Origin: Hymenobacter jeollabukensis
Lineage (GTDB): Bacteria > Bacteroidota > Bacteroidia > Cytophagales > Hymenobacteraceae
Direction: 5' to 3'
NCBI RefSeq assembly: GCF_005771675.1
Contig: NZ_VAJM01000006.1
Span: 186,001 to 250,000 of the forward strand
Length of the DNA stretch: 64,000 nucleotides
Part shown: positions 44,540 to 53,639 of the stretch, one piece after another
Numbering within the stretch: the first letter of the stretch is position 1
Layout of the letters: the number at the start of each line of letters is the position of its first letter
Notes under the pieces: model-generated
Told to the model about the DNA's origin: nothing
Seen by the model: only the letters and a program-made list of their open reading frames with translations
Databases searched by the model: none
Made by a program: the position numbers and the translations under genes

Positions 44540-46035
44540 TTAGCGTGCGGCTTGGGCGGTAGCGGCTTCCAGGGCCCGCACCCGCTGCTCCAACCGCTGG
44601 AGGCCGGCCTGCTGGGCTTGCAGGGTATCGACCTGCGTCTGCAGGGCCTGGTTCTGGGCCGCCAGCTCCCGGAGGGCTTCCAGGAGCACGGGCGTGAGCT
44701 GGGCGTAATTGACGGCTTTGTAGCCCGCGGCGTCGGTGCTGACCAGCTCGGGGTAAACCTGCTCCACCTCCTGCGCCAGCAAGCCCACCTGCTCGGCTCC
44801 GGCCACGCCGCCGCGCTGCACGCCCAGCGCATTCCAGCGGTAGCGCACCCCGCGCAGGGCCAGCGCCCCGGCCAGAGCCCCGCGCAGCGGCCGCACCTGC
44901 TGCTTGAAGCGCGCGTCGGAGGGTGAAACGTTGTTGCCGCGAATGGTGCCGGCCACGTCGAGCGTGTAAGCCGGGGCCGCGGTGCCGATGCCCACGTTGC
45001 CGCCGCTGGGGTTGAACAGCAGGCTGCCGGCCGTGTTTTCCACCACGCTGGCCGGCCCGCCCCCGCTGAGCGGGCGCACAATCAGGTTGGAGCCGCGGTG
45101 CTCCAGCTTGAGCGACGCCGCCGCCGTGGCCGAAGGCAGCTGCACCTCCAGTTGCGCCACGGGCGTGCCGATGCCCACCCGCACGGCCTCGGAGCCAGTG
45201 CCGCCCAGCGCCAGGGTGTTGCTCTGGCCGACCAGGGCCCGGTAGCCAATGGCCTCGGCGTTGGTCAGGTTGCCGGTGGTGGGGCCACTCTGGTACCCGA
45301 AGGCCCAGTTGCTGCTGCCGGTGGTGTTGTTGTAGCCGCTGCGGTAGCCGCTGAACTGGTTGAAGTTGCCCGTCGTGTTCGAATACCCGCTCAGCATGCC
45401 GTCGAACTGATTGTCGAGGCCGGTCGTGTTCGAGAAGCCGCTCTGGTTCCCGCTACACTGGTTGAAGTTGCCGGTCGTGTTTGAGAAGCCGCTCTGGAGG
45501 CCAATAAACCGATTGAAAAAACCGCTGGTGTTGGCGCGGCCGCTCTGGTAGCCGACGAACAGGTTGCCGGCCGTATTCTGGCCGAGGTTCAGGCCCCCGT
45601 CGGCGCGCACGCCCACGCCCACCACCCCGGCCGGCAGCTCGGCCCCGGTGCCCACCAAGGCGTTGCCCTGCAGGTTATGGCCCGGGTGGCCACGCCATTG
45701 CCCAGGTTGTCGCCGCCGCGGGCCTTGTCGGCCAGGAACAGCCAGCCCGCCGCGCCGCCGTAGTAGTAGAAGCCCGGGCGCGGCGCGGTCTGGAACACGA
45801 GCAGGCCCGTGGCCGGCGCGGTAATGGCCACGCGCGCGGCCGAGTCCAGGCGCGGGATGAGCAGGCCCTTGCCCGCCGCCGCCAGCTCCAGCACGGCAGA
45901 GGCATCCGGCGCCGTGGTGCCGATGCCCACGCTTTGCCCCTGGCCGACCAGCGGCAGCCCCAGCAACAATGAAACGGCCAGGATCAGTCGGGCGCGGCGG
46001 CCGCGTGACGCAGCGGCGGGTAGCAGTGTAGTCAT
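44540..46035 (-). pseudogene. VGIGT/S74 tail-fibre-like surface protein, frameshifted
   Basis: Two overlapping frames make one gene. The first (ATG 46035, stop 45589) has a signal peptide (LILAVSLLLGLPLVGQGQ), SVGIGTTAPD and GLLVFQTAPRPGFYYYGGAA. The second (to 44540) continues with six ~17-residue repeats (FIGLQSGFSNTTGNFNQ), VGIGTAAPAYTLDVAGTIRG and a C-terminal peptidase-S74/endosialidase chaperone domain (SPSDARFKQQVRPL, LLAQEVEQVYPELV). The frame breaks near 45678-45690 at GGCCCGGG. One missing base would restore about 500 residues. It is either a decayed gene or a sequencing error. Last gene of the operon headed by the propeller protein. Confidence 0.75.
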
Positions 46036-46068
46036 GCCGGCAAAAATCCGGCTCGGGCGCATGCGCCC

Positions 46069-46713
46069 TCAGCCCCGGCGCGGGGTGCGGGCCAGCAGCT
46101 CGCCCTTGCTGTTGATGTGCAGCTTGGCGTACACGCTCTTGATGTGGCGGCGCACGGTGTTGAGCGTGATGCCCAGCTGATCGGCAATGAGCTTGTAGCT
46201 CAGCCCCTGCTCGATGGCGCGCACCACCTGCTGCTCCCGGGCCGACAGCACCTGCTCGGGGTCGGGCGTGGGCTGAAAGTACCGGACTACCTCCCGCGCT
46301 ACGGCCGGGCTCATGCTGCTGCCGCCCTCGGCCACGGCCAGCAGGCCGGCTTTGAGCTCAGGCAGCGGGGTAGTTTTCAGAAAAAAGCCCACGGCGCCGG
46401 CGCACAGCGCCTGAAACACCCGGGCCGGGTCGCCGAGCGTGGCCGTGAGCAGCACCACTTCGGCCTGGGGCAGGCGCTGCCTGATCAGGCCCACGCCCTC
46501 GATACCCGAGCGCCCGGGCAGGCCAATGTCGCTGAGTACCAGCCGGGGTAGCGTGGCGGCGTGCTCGATTTGTTCCAGAAACTCCTCGACCGAGCCCACC
46601 ACCAGCGCGCAGCTGAACTCGGGCTGGGCGCAGAGGTAAGTTTCGAGGCCCCGGCGCACGGCGGGCAGGTCTTCGATAATGGCCAGGGGCAGGGGCATGG
46701 TGGAGGTAAGCAT
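46069..46713 (-). CDS. NarL/LuxR-type response regulator
   Basis: A 214-residue regulator. The receiver domain has IIED at 12-15, the phospho-acceptor Asp62 in VLSDIGLPG, Thr in LLTAT and Lys in FFLKTT. The C-terminal LuxR HTH is LSAREQQVVRAIEQGLSYKL followed by LGITLNTVRRHIKSVYAKL. The ATG shares one base with the stop of the propeller-protein gene, so the two are translationally coupled. The cognate kinase is probably the TPR histidine kinase at 50032. A 7-2-7 palindrome upstream of the operon (49878) fits its family's binding pattern. Confidence 0.92.
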   Translation of the reverse strand: MLTSTMPLPLAIIEDLPAVRRGLETYLCAQPEFSCALVVGSVEEFLEQIEHAATLPRLVLSDIGLPGRSGIEGVGLIRQRLPQAEVVLLTATLGDPARVFQALCAGAVGFFLKTTPLPELKAGLLAVAEGGSSMSPAVAREVVRYFQPTPDPEQVLSAREQQVVRAIEQGLSYKLIADQLGITLNTVRRHIKSVYAKLHINSKGELLARTPRRG

Positions 46714-49700
46714 CAGGGCTGGAAAATTACGAAGCTGAAGCCCCGGTCGGTGAGCGTGCCGCCGGTGTTGTAGGTGCGCACCAGCAGCTTGCCGGGGCCG
46801 CTGCCGCTCACGAAGCTGATGAAGCCCGGCCCGTTGTAGAGCGTCAAGGCCACGGCCCGGCTGCCCAGATCGGCCGTGGCCAGCGGGCCGGTAAAGGTCA
46901 GCACGTACTCGCCCGGGCCGGCGTGGGCCACGGTTACGTTGGCCGAGGCGCTGGAGAGCGTGCCCACGCCGAACACGTTGCCGTAGCCGGCGGCCACCAT
47001 ATTGGCCGTGCCGGTGGCGGGCGAAGTCACGGCACTGGTAGTCACTGTGGTGGCATTCACGGTAGTGGCATTGGCCGTGGTGGCGGTTAGCGTGGTGGTC
47101 GTCACGGCCGGCGCGGTGAGGGGACCCGCCAGCGCGGCCGTGCCGTCGGCGGCCAAGGTGAGGGCGTCTACCAGGCTGGTGCCGTTGGTGGTGCGCAGGG
47201 TGAGGCCGATGCGGGTGCTGGCGGAGGCATTGGGCACCCGGGCCTGCAGGTAAGCCATGCCACTGTTGCCACTAAACGGCGTCAGCCACAGGTGCCCGGG
47301 CAGGAACAGGCTCTGGGAGCTGCCATTGTTGGGGTCGGGCACGAGGTAACTGTCGCCGGTACCGGCCACGTCCAGCAGGCCACGCGGGGCGGTGGTGCCC
47401 ACCCCCACCCGGCCGTTGGCCAGCACCGTCAGGTCGGGGCTGCTGGGGTCGCCGTCGCCGCTGAGCTGCACCGAGGAGGCGCCCCGCAGCTCCAGCGCCC
47501 CGCCCCGGGTGCCGCCGAAATCCGTGCCGATGTAGTCGATGTTGGCAAGCCCGGCGCCCGGCTTGCGCAGCTCCAGGTGGGGGCCGGCGTTGCTGCCTTC
47601 CAGCACCGCCGCCGGCACGGCGCCGGTGGCCACGTGCAGCGGCGCGGCCGGGCTGGCCGTGCCGATGCCTACCGAGCCGCCGCTGCTGATGCTCAGGCCC
47701 GCGGTGCCGCCGTTGCCCACGAGCTGAAAAGCGCCCAGGCTCAGGTTGCGGGTGGCCAGGTGGTTGCCCAGGTTGTCGCCCAGCGTGCTGGCCGCCGCGC
47801 TGCTCAGGTTGCCGTTGGCGTCGGTGGTGACGATGCCGGCCGTGGTCAGCCCCCGCAGGCGGGTGCTGCCGGCCACGTCGAGCCGGGCGCTGGGCCCCCC
47901 GGTGCCGATGCCCACGTTGCCGTCGGCCCGCACCCGCAGCAGCGTCGTGCCCGCCGTCGAGACGCCGGGGCCCTGGCTCACGTCCAGGGCGGTGGTGTTG
48001 CTGCCGCTGTCGGCCACTTTCACGGCCAGGCCGTTGCCGCCGTACCCGGCCAGCGTGTTGCCCACGGCGGCGGCGTAGCCCTGGTTGTCGTGCAGCCAGG
48101 TCAGCGACTTCTCATTGATGCCCAGCTGATCCGAGCCGATAATGTTCAGGTTGGTGTTGGCCAGCTGCGAGGCGGGCTCGGTGGTGCTAAGCCCGATGCG
48201 CCCATTGCTTTGCGCCGATAGCACCGTGGCAAACCCCGTCCCGAACACACTGCTGTACTGCAGCGCCAGGTCCAGGCGCGAGGCAGAGGCGTTGTCGGCC
48301 GAGAATGAGCCCAGGCGCCACTCGGCCACGCTGGCAACTTTGGCACCCTGGTACGGGCGCGTGAGGCGCACGATGGTTTCGACGCCCTGACTGGCGGACG
48401 AGCCAAAGATGCCCAGGCGCGGCGGGGCATAATCGAGGAATCGGCCGGTGCCAATGCCCACGTTGCCGTCTTTGTCGAGGGCGAGGCCCTGGCTGCCCCC
48501 ACTCACCAGAAGTTTGCCGGCCAGGTTCAGGTTCCGGGTGGCGGTATGGTCGCCCAGGTTGTCCTTGAACAGCGCAGGGTCCACGCTACCGAGCGACCCG
48601 TCGCTGCCCACGGCCAGCACCCGCGGGGCGGCCAGCAGCACGGTCCGCAGGGTATTGCCGGCGTAGGTCAGGTAAGCGCGCGAGCCGTCCGGGCTCAGGG
48701 CCAGGCCGCCCCCGGTTATGCCCGGGGCAGCGGCCCGCGCCACGGGCAGGCCGCTGCCGTTTACGTCGTACACAAGCAACGTTCCATCGATAAAGTTTTG
48801 CACCGCCAGCACCGCCCCGTTGGCACTGTTGACCAGACCGTAGGAGTAATACGTGCCCGCTGCGACTGGGGTGCCCACGGCTACGGGCAGGCCGCTGCTG
48901 ATGTCGTAGGAGCTCAGCATGCTGGGCGCGCTACTAAGTAGGTATAGGCGGGTTCCGCTGGGACTCACCGCCAGCTCATCCGAGTAGCCGCTCGTAGTTA
49001 CCGAGCTGCCGACGGCTACGGGCAGGCCGCTGCTGATGTCGTAGGTTGTCAACTCCTGGCTGCCATCAACAGCGTACAGACGAGTACCGGCCAGGTTCAC
49101 CGCCAGGTCCTGAATCCACGCGACGGGTAACGCGTTCAGCTGCACCGGGGTGCCCCCCTGGCTGAGGTCAAACGTCACGAGCTCCTGAGTGGAATCCCAC
49201 ACGAAGGCCCGCGTACCGGTGGGGTTCACCGCTATAGTCTGGGGCGAATACCCAACAGGCGCCTCCCCGCCCAGCGCCACCGGCTGCCCCTGGCTGAGGT
49301 CGAAGCCCTGGATGAAGCCGTTGGAACTGCCGGGCTCGTACCCCAGCACCCAGACCCGTGTACCGGCCTGGTTCAGCGCCATATCAATGCCGCCCGCCAC
49401 CGTCAGCACCGGGCTGCCCACTGGCGCGGGCGTGGGGCCGCTCACGTCGAAGACTTGCAGGGAAGCCCGCTTTTGCCCGGCGGGATTGGTCAGGCTGACG
49501 CGCGTGAGCACGTAGGCGCGGGTGCCGGCGGGGTTGAGCAGCACCTTTACCGGCTCGCCATCGGTGGCGGCGGCGCTGCCCACCAGGGCGGGCGCCTGGG
49601 GGCTGGGCGTGGCCGCGGCCCCGAACAACGGGGGCTGCACTTTCAAGGTGCCGTCGGCCTCCACGCCCAGCAGGCGGCCGTCGCCGGTGCCCGCGGCGGC

Positions 49701-49841
49701 CCGCACCCGCACGTTGCCGTTCACGTCCAGCTTCTGGGTGGGCGCGGTCGTGCCGATGCCCACGTTCTGGGCCCAGCCGGCGCCCATCGATAGTAATACG
49801 AGACTCCAGATCAGGGCCGCCGAACGTAGCAGTGTTTTCAT
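46713..49841 (-). CDS. Large secreted beta-propeller/VGIGT-repeat protein
   Basis: 1042 residues with signal peptide (LIWSLVLLSMGAGWAQ). After NVGIGTTAPTQKLDVNGNVR come seven propeller-like units (NPAGTRAYVL, NQAGTRVWVL, NPTGTRAFVW, NLAGTRLYAV, SPSGTRLYLL, a degenerate sixth, SPDGSRAYLT), fitting a seven-bladed beta-propeller at about 85-400. Then come at least four more VGIGT-type motifs with fibre-like spacers, a Thr-rich stretch (TTTTLTATTANATTV), and a ~75-residue beta-sandwich-like end (LLVRTYNTGGTLTDRGFSFV). Probably exported to the surface; no sorting signal is evident. ATG 49841 is preferred. It heads the operon with the response regulator. Confidence 0.8.
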   Translation of the reverse strand: MKTLLRSAALIWSLVLLSMGAGWAQNVGIGTTAPTQKLDVNGNVRVRAAAGTGDGRLLGVEADGTLKVQPPLFGAAATPSPQAPALVGSAAATDGEPVKVLLNPAGTRAYVLTRVSLTNPAGQKRASLQVFDVSGPTPAPVGSPVLTVAGGIDMALNQAGTRVWVLGYEPGSSNGFIQGFDLSQGQPVALGGEAPVGYSPQTIAVNPTGTRAFVWDSTQELVTFDLSQGGTPVQLNALPVAWIQDLAVNLAGTRLYAVDGSQELTTYDISSGLPVAVGSSVTTSGYSDELAVSPSGTRLYLLSSAPSMLSSYDISSGLPVAVGTPVAAGTYYSYGLVNSANGAVLAVQNFIDGTLLVYDVNGSGLPVARAAAPGITGGGLALSPDGSRAYLTYAGNTLRTVLLAAPRVLAVGSDGSLGSVDPALFKDNLGDHTATRNLNLAGKLLVSGGSQGLALDKDGNVGIGTGRFLDYAPPRLGIFGSSASQGVETIVRLTRPYQGAKVASVAEWRLGSFSADNASASRLDLALQYSSVFGTGFATVLSAQSNGRIGLSTTEPASQLANTNLNIIGSDQLGINEKSLTWLHDNQGYAAAVGNTLAGYGGNGLAVKVADSGSNTTALDVSQGPGVSTAGTTLLRVRADGNVGIGTGGPSARLDVAGSTRLRGLTTAGIVTTDANGNLSSAAASTLGDNLGNHLATRNLSLGAFQLVGNGGTAGLSISSGGSVGIGTASPAAPLHVATGAVPAAVLEGSNAGPHLELRKPGAGLANIDYIGTDFGGTRGGALELRGASSVQLSGDGDPSSPDLTVLANGRVGVGTTAPRGLLDVAGTGDSYLVPDPNNGSSQSLFLPGHLWLTPFSGNSGMAYLQARVPNASASTRIGLTLRTTNGTSLVDALTLAADGTAALAGPLTAPAVTTTTLTATTANATTVNATTVTTSAVTSPATGTANMVAAGYGNVFGVGTLSSASANVTVAHAGPGEYVLTFTGPLATADLGSRAVALTLYNGPGFISFVSGSGPGKLLVRTYNTGGTLTDRGFSFVIFQP

Positions 49842-49877
49842 ACCCGCAAAGCAAGCTCCCGGCCCCATGCGGCGTAA

Positions 49878-49893
49878 GTACATCTTGATGTAC
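49878..49893. promoter_or_regulatory. 7-2-7 palindrome GTACATCTTGATGTAC
   Basis: Perfect 7-bp arms with a 2-base centre, 37 bases upstream of ATG 49841. NarL-type regulators bind 7-2-7 heptamer pairs, and the operon encodes one. The rest of the 49842-50031 gap (190 bases) has no exact TANNTTTG box. Confidence 0.5.
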
Positions 49894-50031
49894 CCCGGGG
49901 TGGCTTAGCCGTGTGCGGGGGAGAGGTGTTTACGGTCTGAATTGCGCATTCTCTGACTCTGCTGCCCAGCCCCTATCCTGCAACCGTCCTAAACCCTTAT
50001 CCTCATACCCGCCCCCCTCCTATCTTTTAAT

Positions 50032-52059
50032 CTACACCGGCACGCGCACGCGCACGCCCCAGCCGGGCTGGCCGGGCACCGCGCCGTAGCCGGCCGCGCA
50101 AGTGCCGCCCACGGCCTCGGCGCGAGCCCGCATGTTGCGCAGGCCGTGGCCGCTGGCCCGGGGCAGCTGCGCGGGCGCGGGCCCGTCGTCAGCTACGGCC
50201 AGCTGCAGGGTATCGTCGGCCAGGGTCAGCGCCACGGTGACGTGCCGGGCCTGGCGGGCGTGCTTGGCCACGTTGTGCAGAGCTTCCTTGAAAATCAGGT
50301 ACACGGCCCGGCGGGCTTCCATCGGCAGGGCGCGGGCGGGCAGGTGGGGGTCGGCGTCGAAGGCAATGGTCAGCTCGCCGCTGCCCAGCAGCTCGTAGGC
50401 GTAGTCGCGCATGCGGTCGAGCAGGCTGCGGGCCGAGTCGTTGTGGGCGTCGTAGCCCCACACCACGTCCTGGAGCTGGGCGGCGGCGGCGCGGCTGGCG
50501 GCGGCCATTTCCTGCAGCTGGGGCTGCTGCTCCTCGGGGGCGTAGAGGCCGGCGCCCAGTAGGTTGGCCTGCATGGAAATCTGGGTGAGCAGGCCGCCGA
50601 CCTCGTCGTGCAGGTCGGCGGAAAGGCGCGTACGCAGGGCCAGCTCGCGGCGGAGCTGGCGGCGGCGGTAGGCCCCCAGCCCCAGACCCGCCCCGGCCAG
50701 CAGCACCACCGCGCCGAGCGCGGTGGCCAGGGTCTGCTGCTGACGGCGCAGACGCAGCACTTCCCGCTCGCGGGTGAGGGTCTGCACTTGGGCCAGAGCC
50801 TGGTCGGTTTCGTACTCGTTGCGCAGGGCCTCGGTCAGCTGGCGGTTGTCGAGGGCCCGTAGGGAGTCCTGCAAGGCCCGTTCGTGGGCCAGGGCGGCGT
50901 AAGCGGCCGGGTAGTTGCCCTGGTGCAGCGCCACTTCCCGTCGGATGCCCCAGGCCTGGGCCTGCCAGTTGAAATTGGTACCCGAGGCGGCCGGTACCTG
51001 CCGCGCCGTTTGCTCGGCCAACGCCCACTGGCCCTGCTGCCGGTAAAAATCGGCCAACGACACCAGCGCCACCGCCGCCGCGCCGGCCGCCCCGCGCTGA
51101 CGCTGGGTGGCCACGGCCCGCAGCAGATAGGGCCGGGCGGAGTCGGGCTGCTGCAGGCGCTGGTAGGCCTGCCCCATCAACATCCAGGCCTGGGGGAGGT
51201 AGTTGGCCAAGTGGCTGCGCCGGGCCAGCCGCTCCGAGAGTCGCAGGCAGCGCAGGGCCGCCGCGAGACTGTCGCGCCCCATCAGCGCCCGCCCCAGGTA
51301 TTGCCACGACGAGGCCAGCGCCATCGTATCGCCCTGGGCCGCTTCCAGGGCCTTGCCGGCCCGGAAATAGCGCGCCGCCTCGGCCCAGCGCTGCTGGCGC
51401 AGGTACACCAGCCCCAGGTTGCCCAGCGTCGAGGCTTCGATGCCGGTGCTGGCCAGGCCCGGCGTCAGGCGCAAGGCCCGGAAGTAATTGGCCACCGCCG
51501 AGTCGAGGCGGTTTTGCTTGTAGTACACCAGACCGCGCGAGTTGTAGACGTTGGCCCGAAGTTTCCGGTCGGCGGTGCCCAGCTGCAGGGCTTCGCGGTA
51601 GAGAGCCAGGGCGCGGCCGGGCTGTCCCAGGTCGCCGTAGGCCATGCCGAGGTGGTAGCGCTGCTGGGCCTGCAGCGCGGCCGGGGCGGCGGCCAGCAGC
51701 CGGCCGGCCCGCAGCAGCAGCGGCAGGGCCAGCGCGGGCCGGCCCGATTCGCGGTAATAGTCGCCGCGCACGTCCAGGGCCTGGCCGGCCAGCGCGGGCT
51801 GCTGGGTGCGGTAGGCGGTTTGCTCGGCCGCCCGCGCGTAGCCCACCACGCCCGCCGAGTCGAACGGCCCCAGGTAGGCGCGGGCAACCCGGAGCAAGGC
51901 TTCGGCCGCGGGCGGCTGGTGGGTCGTCACGGCCGCCCGCAGGCTGTCGGGCACGGGCGGCAGCGGCTGGGCCAGGGTGCGGCCCGCCAGTAGTACTACC
52001 AACAGCCCGGCCAGCCACCAGCTCCATCTTTGTCCACCACCGGGCGGCCGCCTTGCCAT
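50032..52059 (-). CDS. TPR sensor histidine kinase (HisKA_3/HPK7 type)
   Basis: A 675-residue membrane kinase. Signal/anchor WWLAGLLVVLLAGRTLAQ, a periplasmic TPR array (about 50-400; units such as QPGRALALYREALQLG and RQQRWAEAARYFRAG), a coiled coil, a membrane helix (ALGAVVLLAGAGLGLGAY), then dimerisation/phospho-acceptor His484 in ADLHDEVGGLLTQI, N box FKEALHNVAKHA and G box GHGLRNMRARAE. HisKA_3 kinases pair with NarL-type regulators; the one at 46069 is the probable partner. ATG 52059 avoids an unlikely hydrophilic extension. Confidence 0.92.
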   Translation of the reverse strand: MARRPPGGGQRWSWWLAGLLVVLLAGRTLAQPLPPVPDSLRAAVTTHQPPAAEALLRVARAYLGPFDSAGVVGYARAAEQTAYRTQQPALAGQALDVRGDYYRESGRPALALPLLLRAGRLLAAAPAALQAQQRYHLGMAYGDLGQPGRALALYREALQLGTADRKLRANVYNSRGLVYYKQNRLDSAVANYFRALRLTPGLASTGIEASTLGNLGLVYLRQQRWAEAARYFRAGKALEAAQGDTMALASSWQYLGRALMGRDSLAAALRCLRLSERLARRSHLANYLPQAWMLMGQAYQRLQQPDSARPYLLRAVATQRQRGAAGAAAVALVSLADFYRQQGQWALAEQTARQVPAASGTNFNWQAQAWGIRREVALHQGNYPAAYAALAHERALQDSLRALDNRQLTEALRNEYETDQALAQVQTLTREREVLRLRRQQQTLATALGAVVLLAGAGLGLGAYRRRQLRRELALRTRLSADLHDEVGGLLTQISMQANLLGAGLYAPEEQQPQLQEMAAASRAAAAQLQDVVWGYDAHNDSARSLLDRMRDYAYELLGSGELTIAFDADPHLPARALPMEARRAVYLIFKEALHNVAKHARQARHVTVALTLADDTLQLAVADDGPAPAQLPRASGHGLRNMRARAEAVGGTCAAGYGAVPGQPGWGVRVRVPV

Positions 52060-52245
52060 ATTCTTCTGAAAATCAGCAGTAGTAAGTAATGCCCACGGCG
52101 GGCCTGGTCGGCGCGTAGCGCTGGCCTGCCGACGGCCGCAGGTGGCGCGGCGCACCGGGCAATAGCCAAAGCAGCGCTCCAAGATATGCCCACCGGGAGC
52201 CAACCCCCAAACGCAACTTCAAGGTCACCGCGCCCCGCAAAAGCA

Positions 52246-52279
52246 CCACGGGCCGCTTCCGTGCGGAAGCGGCCCGTGG
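52246..52279 (-). terminator. SDR gene terminator
   Basis: CCACGGGCCGCTTCCG (52246-52261) and CGGAAGCGGCCCGTGG (52264-52279) form a perfect 16-bp stem with a TG loop. On the minus strand it is followed by TGCTTTTG. It lies 25 bases after the SDR stop. Confidence 0.8.
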
Positions 52280-52303
52280 GTTTACGGCTGGCGGAGCCGG
52301 GCA

Positions 52304-53485
52304 TTACGGCAGGTCCTCGTGCCGGGTCTGGGTGGAGTAGCGGTGGTCATGGCCCGCTAAAGTAGCCGAGTCGGGGTGGTTGAGGCTGGCCGCGTAGCTG
52401 GCGGGGCGGCCGTCGTCGGGGGTGCTGCGGGGGTGGTAGTGCCGCCCGTTACGCACCCCTGCGCCACCGCTGGGGCTGCGTGACTTGCTCAGCCAGGTGG
52501 CCAGGGCCAGGCCGGCGCCCACGGCCAGGGCGGTTTTCAGCACCGGGCTCTTGCTGGTCACGGCCTCGGTGTAGTAGCTGGTTTCGCGGGCGTGGCCGTC
52601 GTAGTTGCCGCGCTCCTCCAGGCTGCCCATGGCCCGGTCGAGGCCGTTCTGGCTGAGGGGGCGCGGGGCGTAGTCGGCCTTGGTTTGCTTGGCGAAGGAC
52701 TTCTCCATGAACTTGTCGAGCAGGCCGGGCGTCCAGTGCTCCATGCCAATCATGGCGCGGCCGCCGCCGCCCACCACCACGCTGCGCTCGGGCGTAGCGC
52801 AGCTGTGCAGGATGGCGCGAGCCACCGTTTCGGGGGCGTAGGTGGGCGGGGCCTGAATGGCCTCGCGCTCCATGTAGTTTTTGGCGTGGATGGGGTACGG
52901 CGTGTCGATGGCGGCGGGCTGAATGAGCGTGACGGACACCGGGGCGCCGTCCATTTCCAGCTCCATGCGCAGCCCGTCGGTGAAGCCCTTCACGGCGTGC
53001 TTGCTGGCCGAGTAGGCCGTCTGCAGAATGGCCGTCACGTCGGAGAGGATGCTGCCCACGTTGATGAGCGCGCCGCCCTTGGTTTTGAGGTGCTTCACGG
53101 CTTCCAGCGAGCCTTGCACCAGGCCCCAGAAGTTCACTTCAAACAGCTGGCGCATGTCCTCGATGGGCACTTCCTCCACCTTGCCGTAAATGCTCACGCC
53201 GGCGTTGTTCACCCAGGTGTCGAAGCCGCCGAAGGCCTGCTGGGCTTTCTGGGCAATGGTGCGGGCGGCGGTGGGCTCGGCCACGTCGGCCACCACGTAC
53301 ACGGCTTGGCCGCCGTCCTGCCGGATTTCGCTGGTGAGCTGGCGCAGGGCTTCTTCGGAGCGGGCGGCCAGCACCAGCCGGGCGCCCTTTTTGGCGGCCA
53401 TACGGGCCGTAACGAGGCCAATGCCGGAGCTGGCACCGGTGATGACGATAACCTGGTCGTTGAGCTTTTTGAGTTTCAGGGCCAT
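52304..53485 (-). CDS. Short-chain dehydrogenase/reductase with C-terminal extension
   Basis: A 393-residue NAD(P)-dependent oxidoreductase. The Rossmann motif is ITGASSGIG near 15-23, then NNAGVS, the catalytic Ser in NVGSILSD and YSASKHA (Tyr-x-x-x-Lys). The core ends near 250. The following ~140 residues include a predicted membrane-like stretch (TALAVGAGLALATWL) and a His/Arg/Ser-rich tail, a form seen in several Bacteroidota SDRs. The substrate cannot be told. Divergent from the S1/P1 nuclease gene. Confidence 0.9.
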   Translation of the reverse strand: MALKLKKLNDQVIVITGASSGIGLVTARMAAKKGARLVLAARSEEALRQLTSEIRQDGGQAVYVVADVAEPTAARTIAQKAQQAFGGFDTWVNNAGVSIYGKVEEVPIEDMRQLFEVNFWGLVQGSLEAVKHLKTKGGALINVGSILSDVTAILQTAYSASKHAVKGFTDGLRMELEMDGAPVSVTLIQPAAIDTPYPIHAKNYMEREAIQAPPTYAPETVARAILHSCATPERSVVVGGGGRAMIGMEHWTPGLLDKFMEKSFAKQTKADYAPRPLSQNGLDRAMGSLEERGNYDGHARETSYYTEAVTSKSPVLKTALAVGAGLALATWLSKSRSPSGGAGVRNGRHYHPRSTPDDGRPASYAASLNHPDSATLAGHDHRYSTQTRHEDLP

Positions 53486-53639
53486 TGGTTGGGAGCTTGG
53501 TTGTGGATTTAAGAATGAAGGCTTGTAAGCTTTCTTCTACGGCGGGGCGGCGGCTTCGGTGCGAACTTTTTTTGCCGGACCTTTGTGCAGCCTCCGGCGT
53601 GCCACGCGCGTCGTTGGGCTCTTTTTTCCCCTTTCCCGC

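Noticed and set aside
44540-49841. Prophage tail region
   Set aside because: VGIGT and S74 domains resemble tail fibres, but there are no capsid, portal, terminase, lysis or integrase genes, and the proteins have signal peptides.
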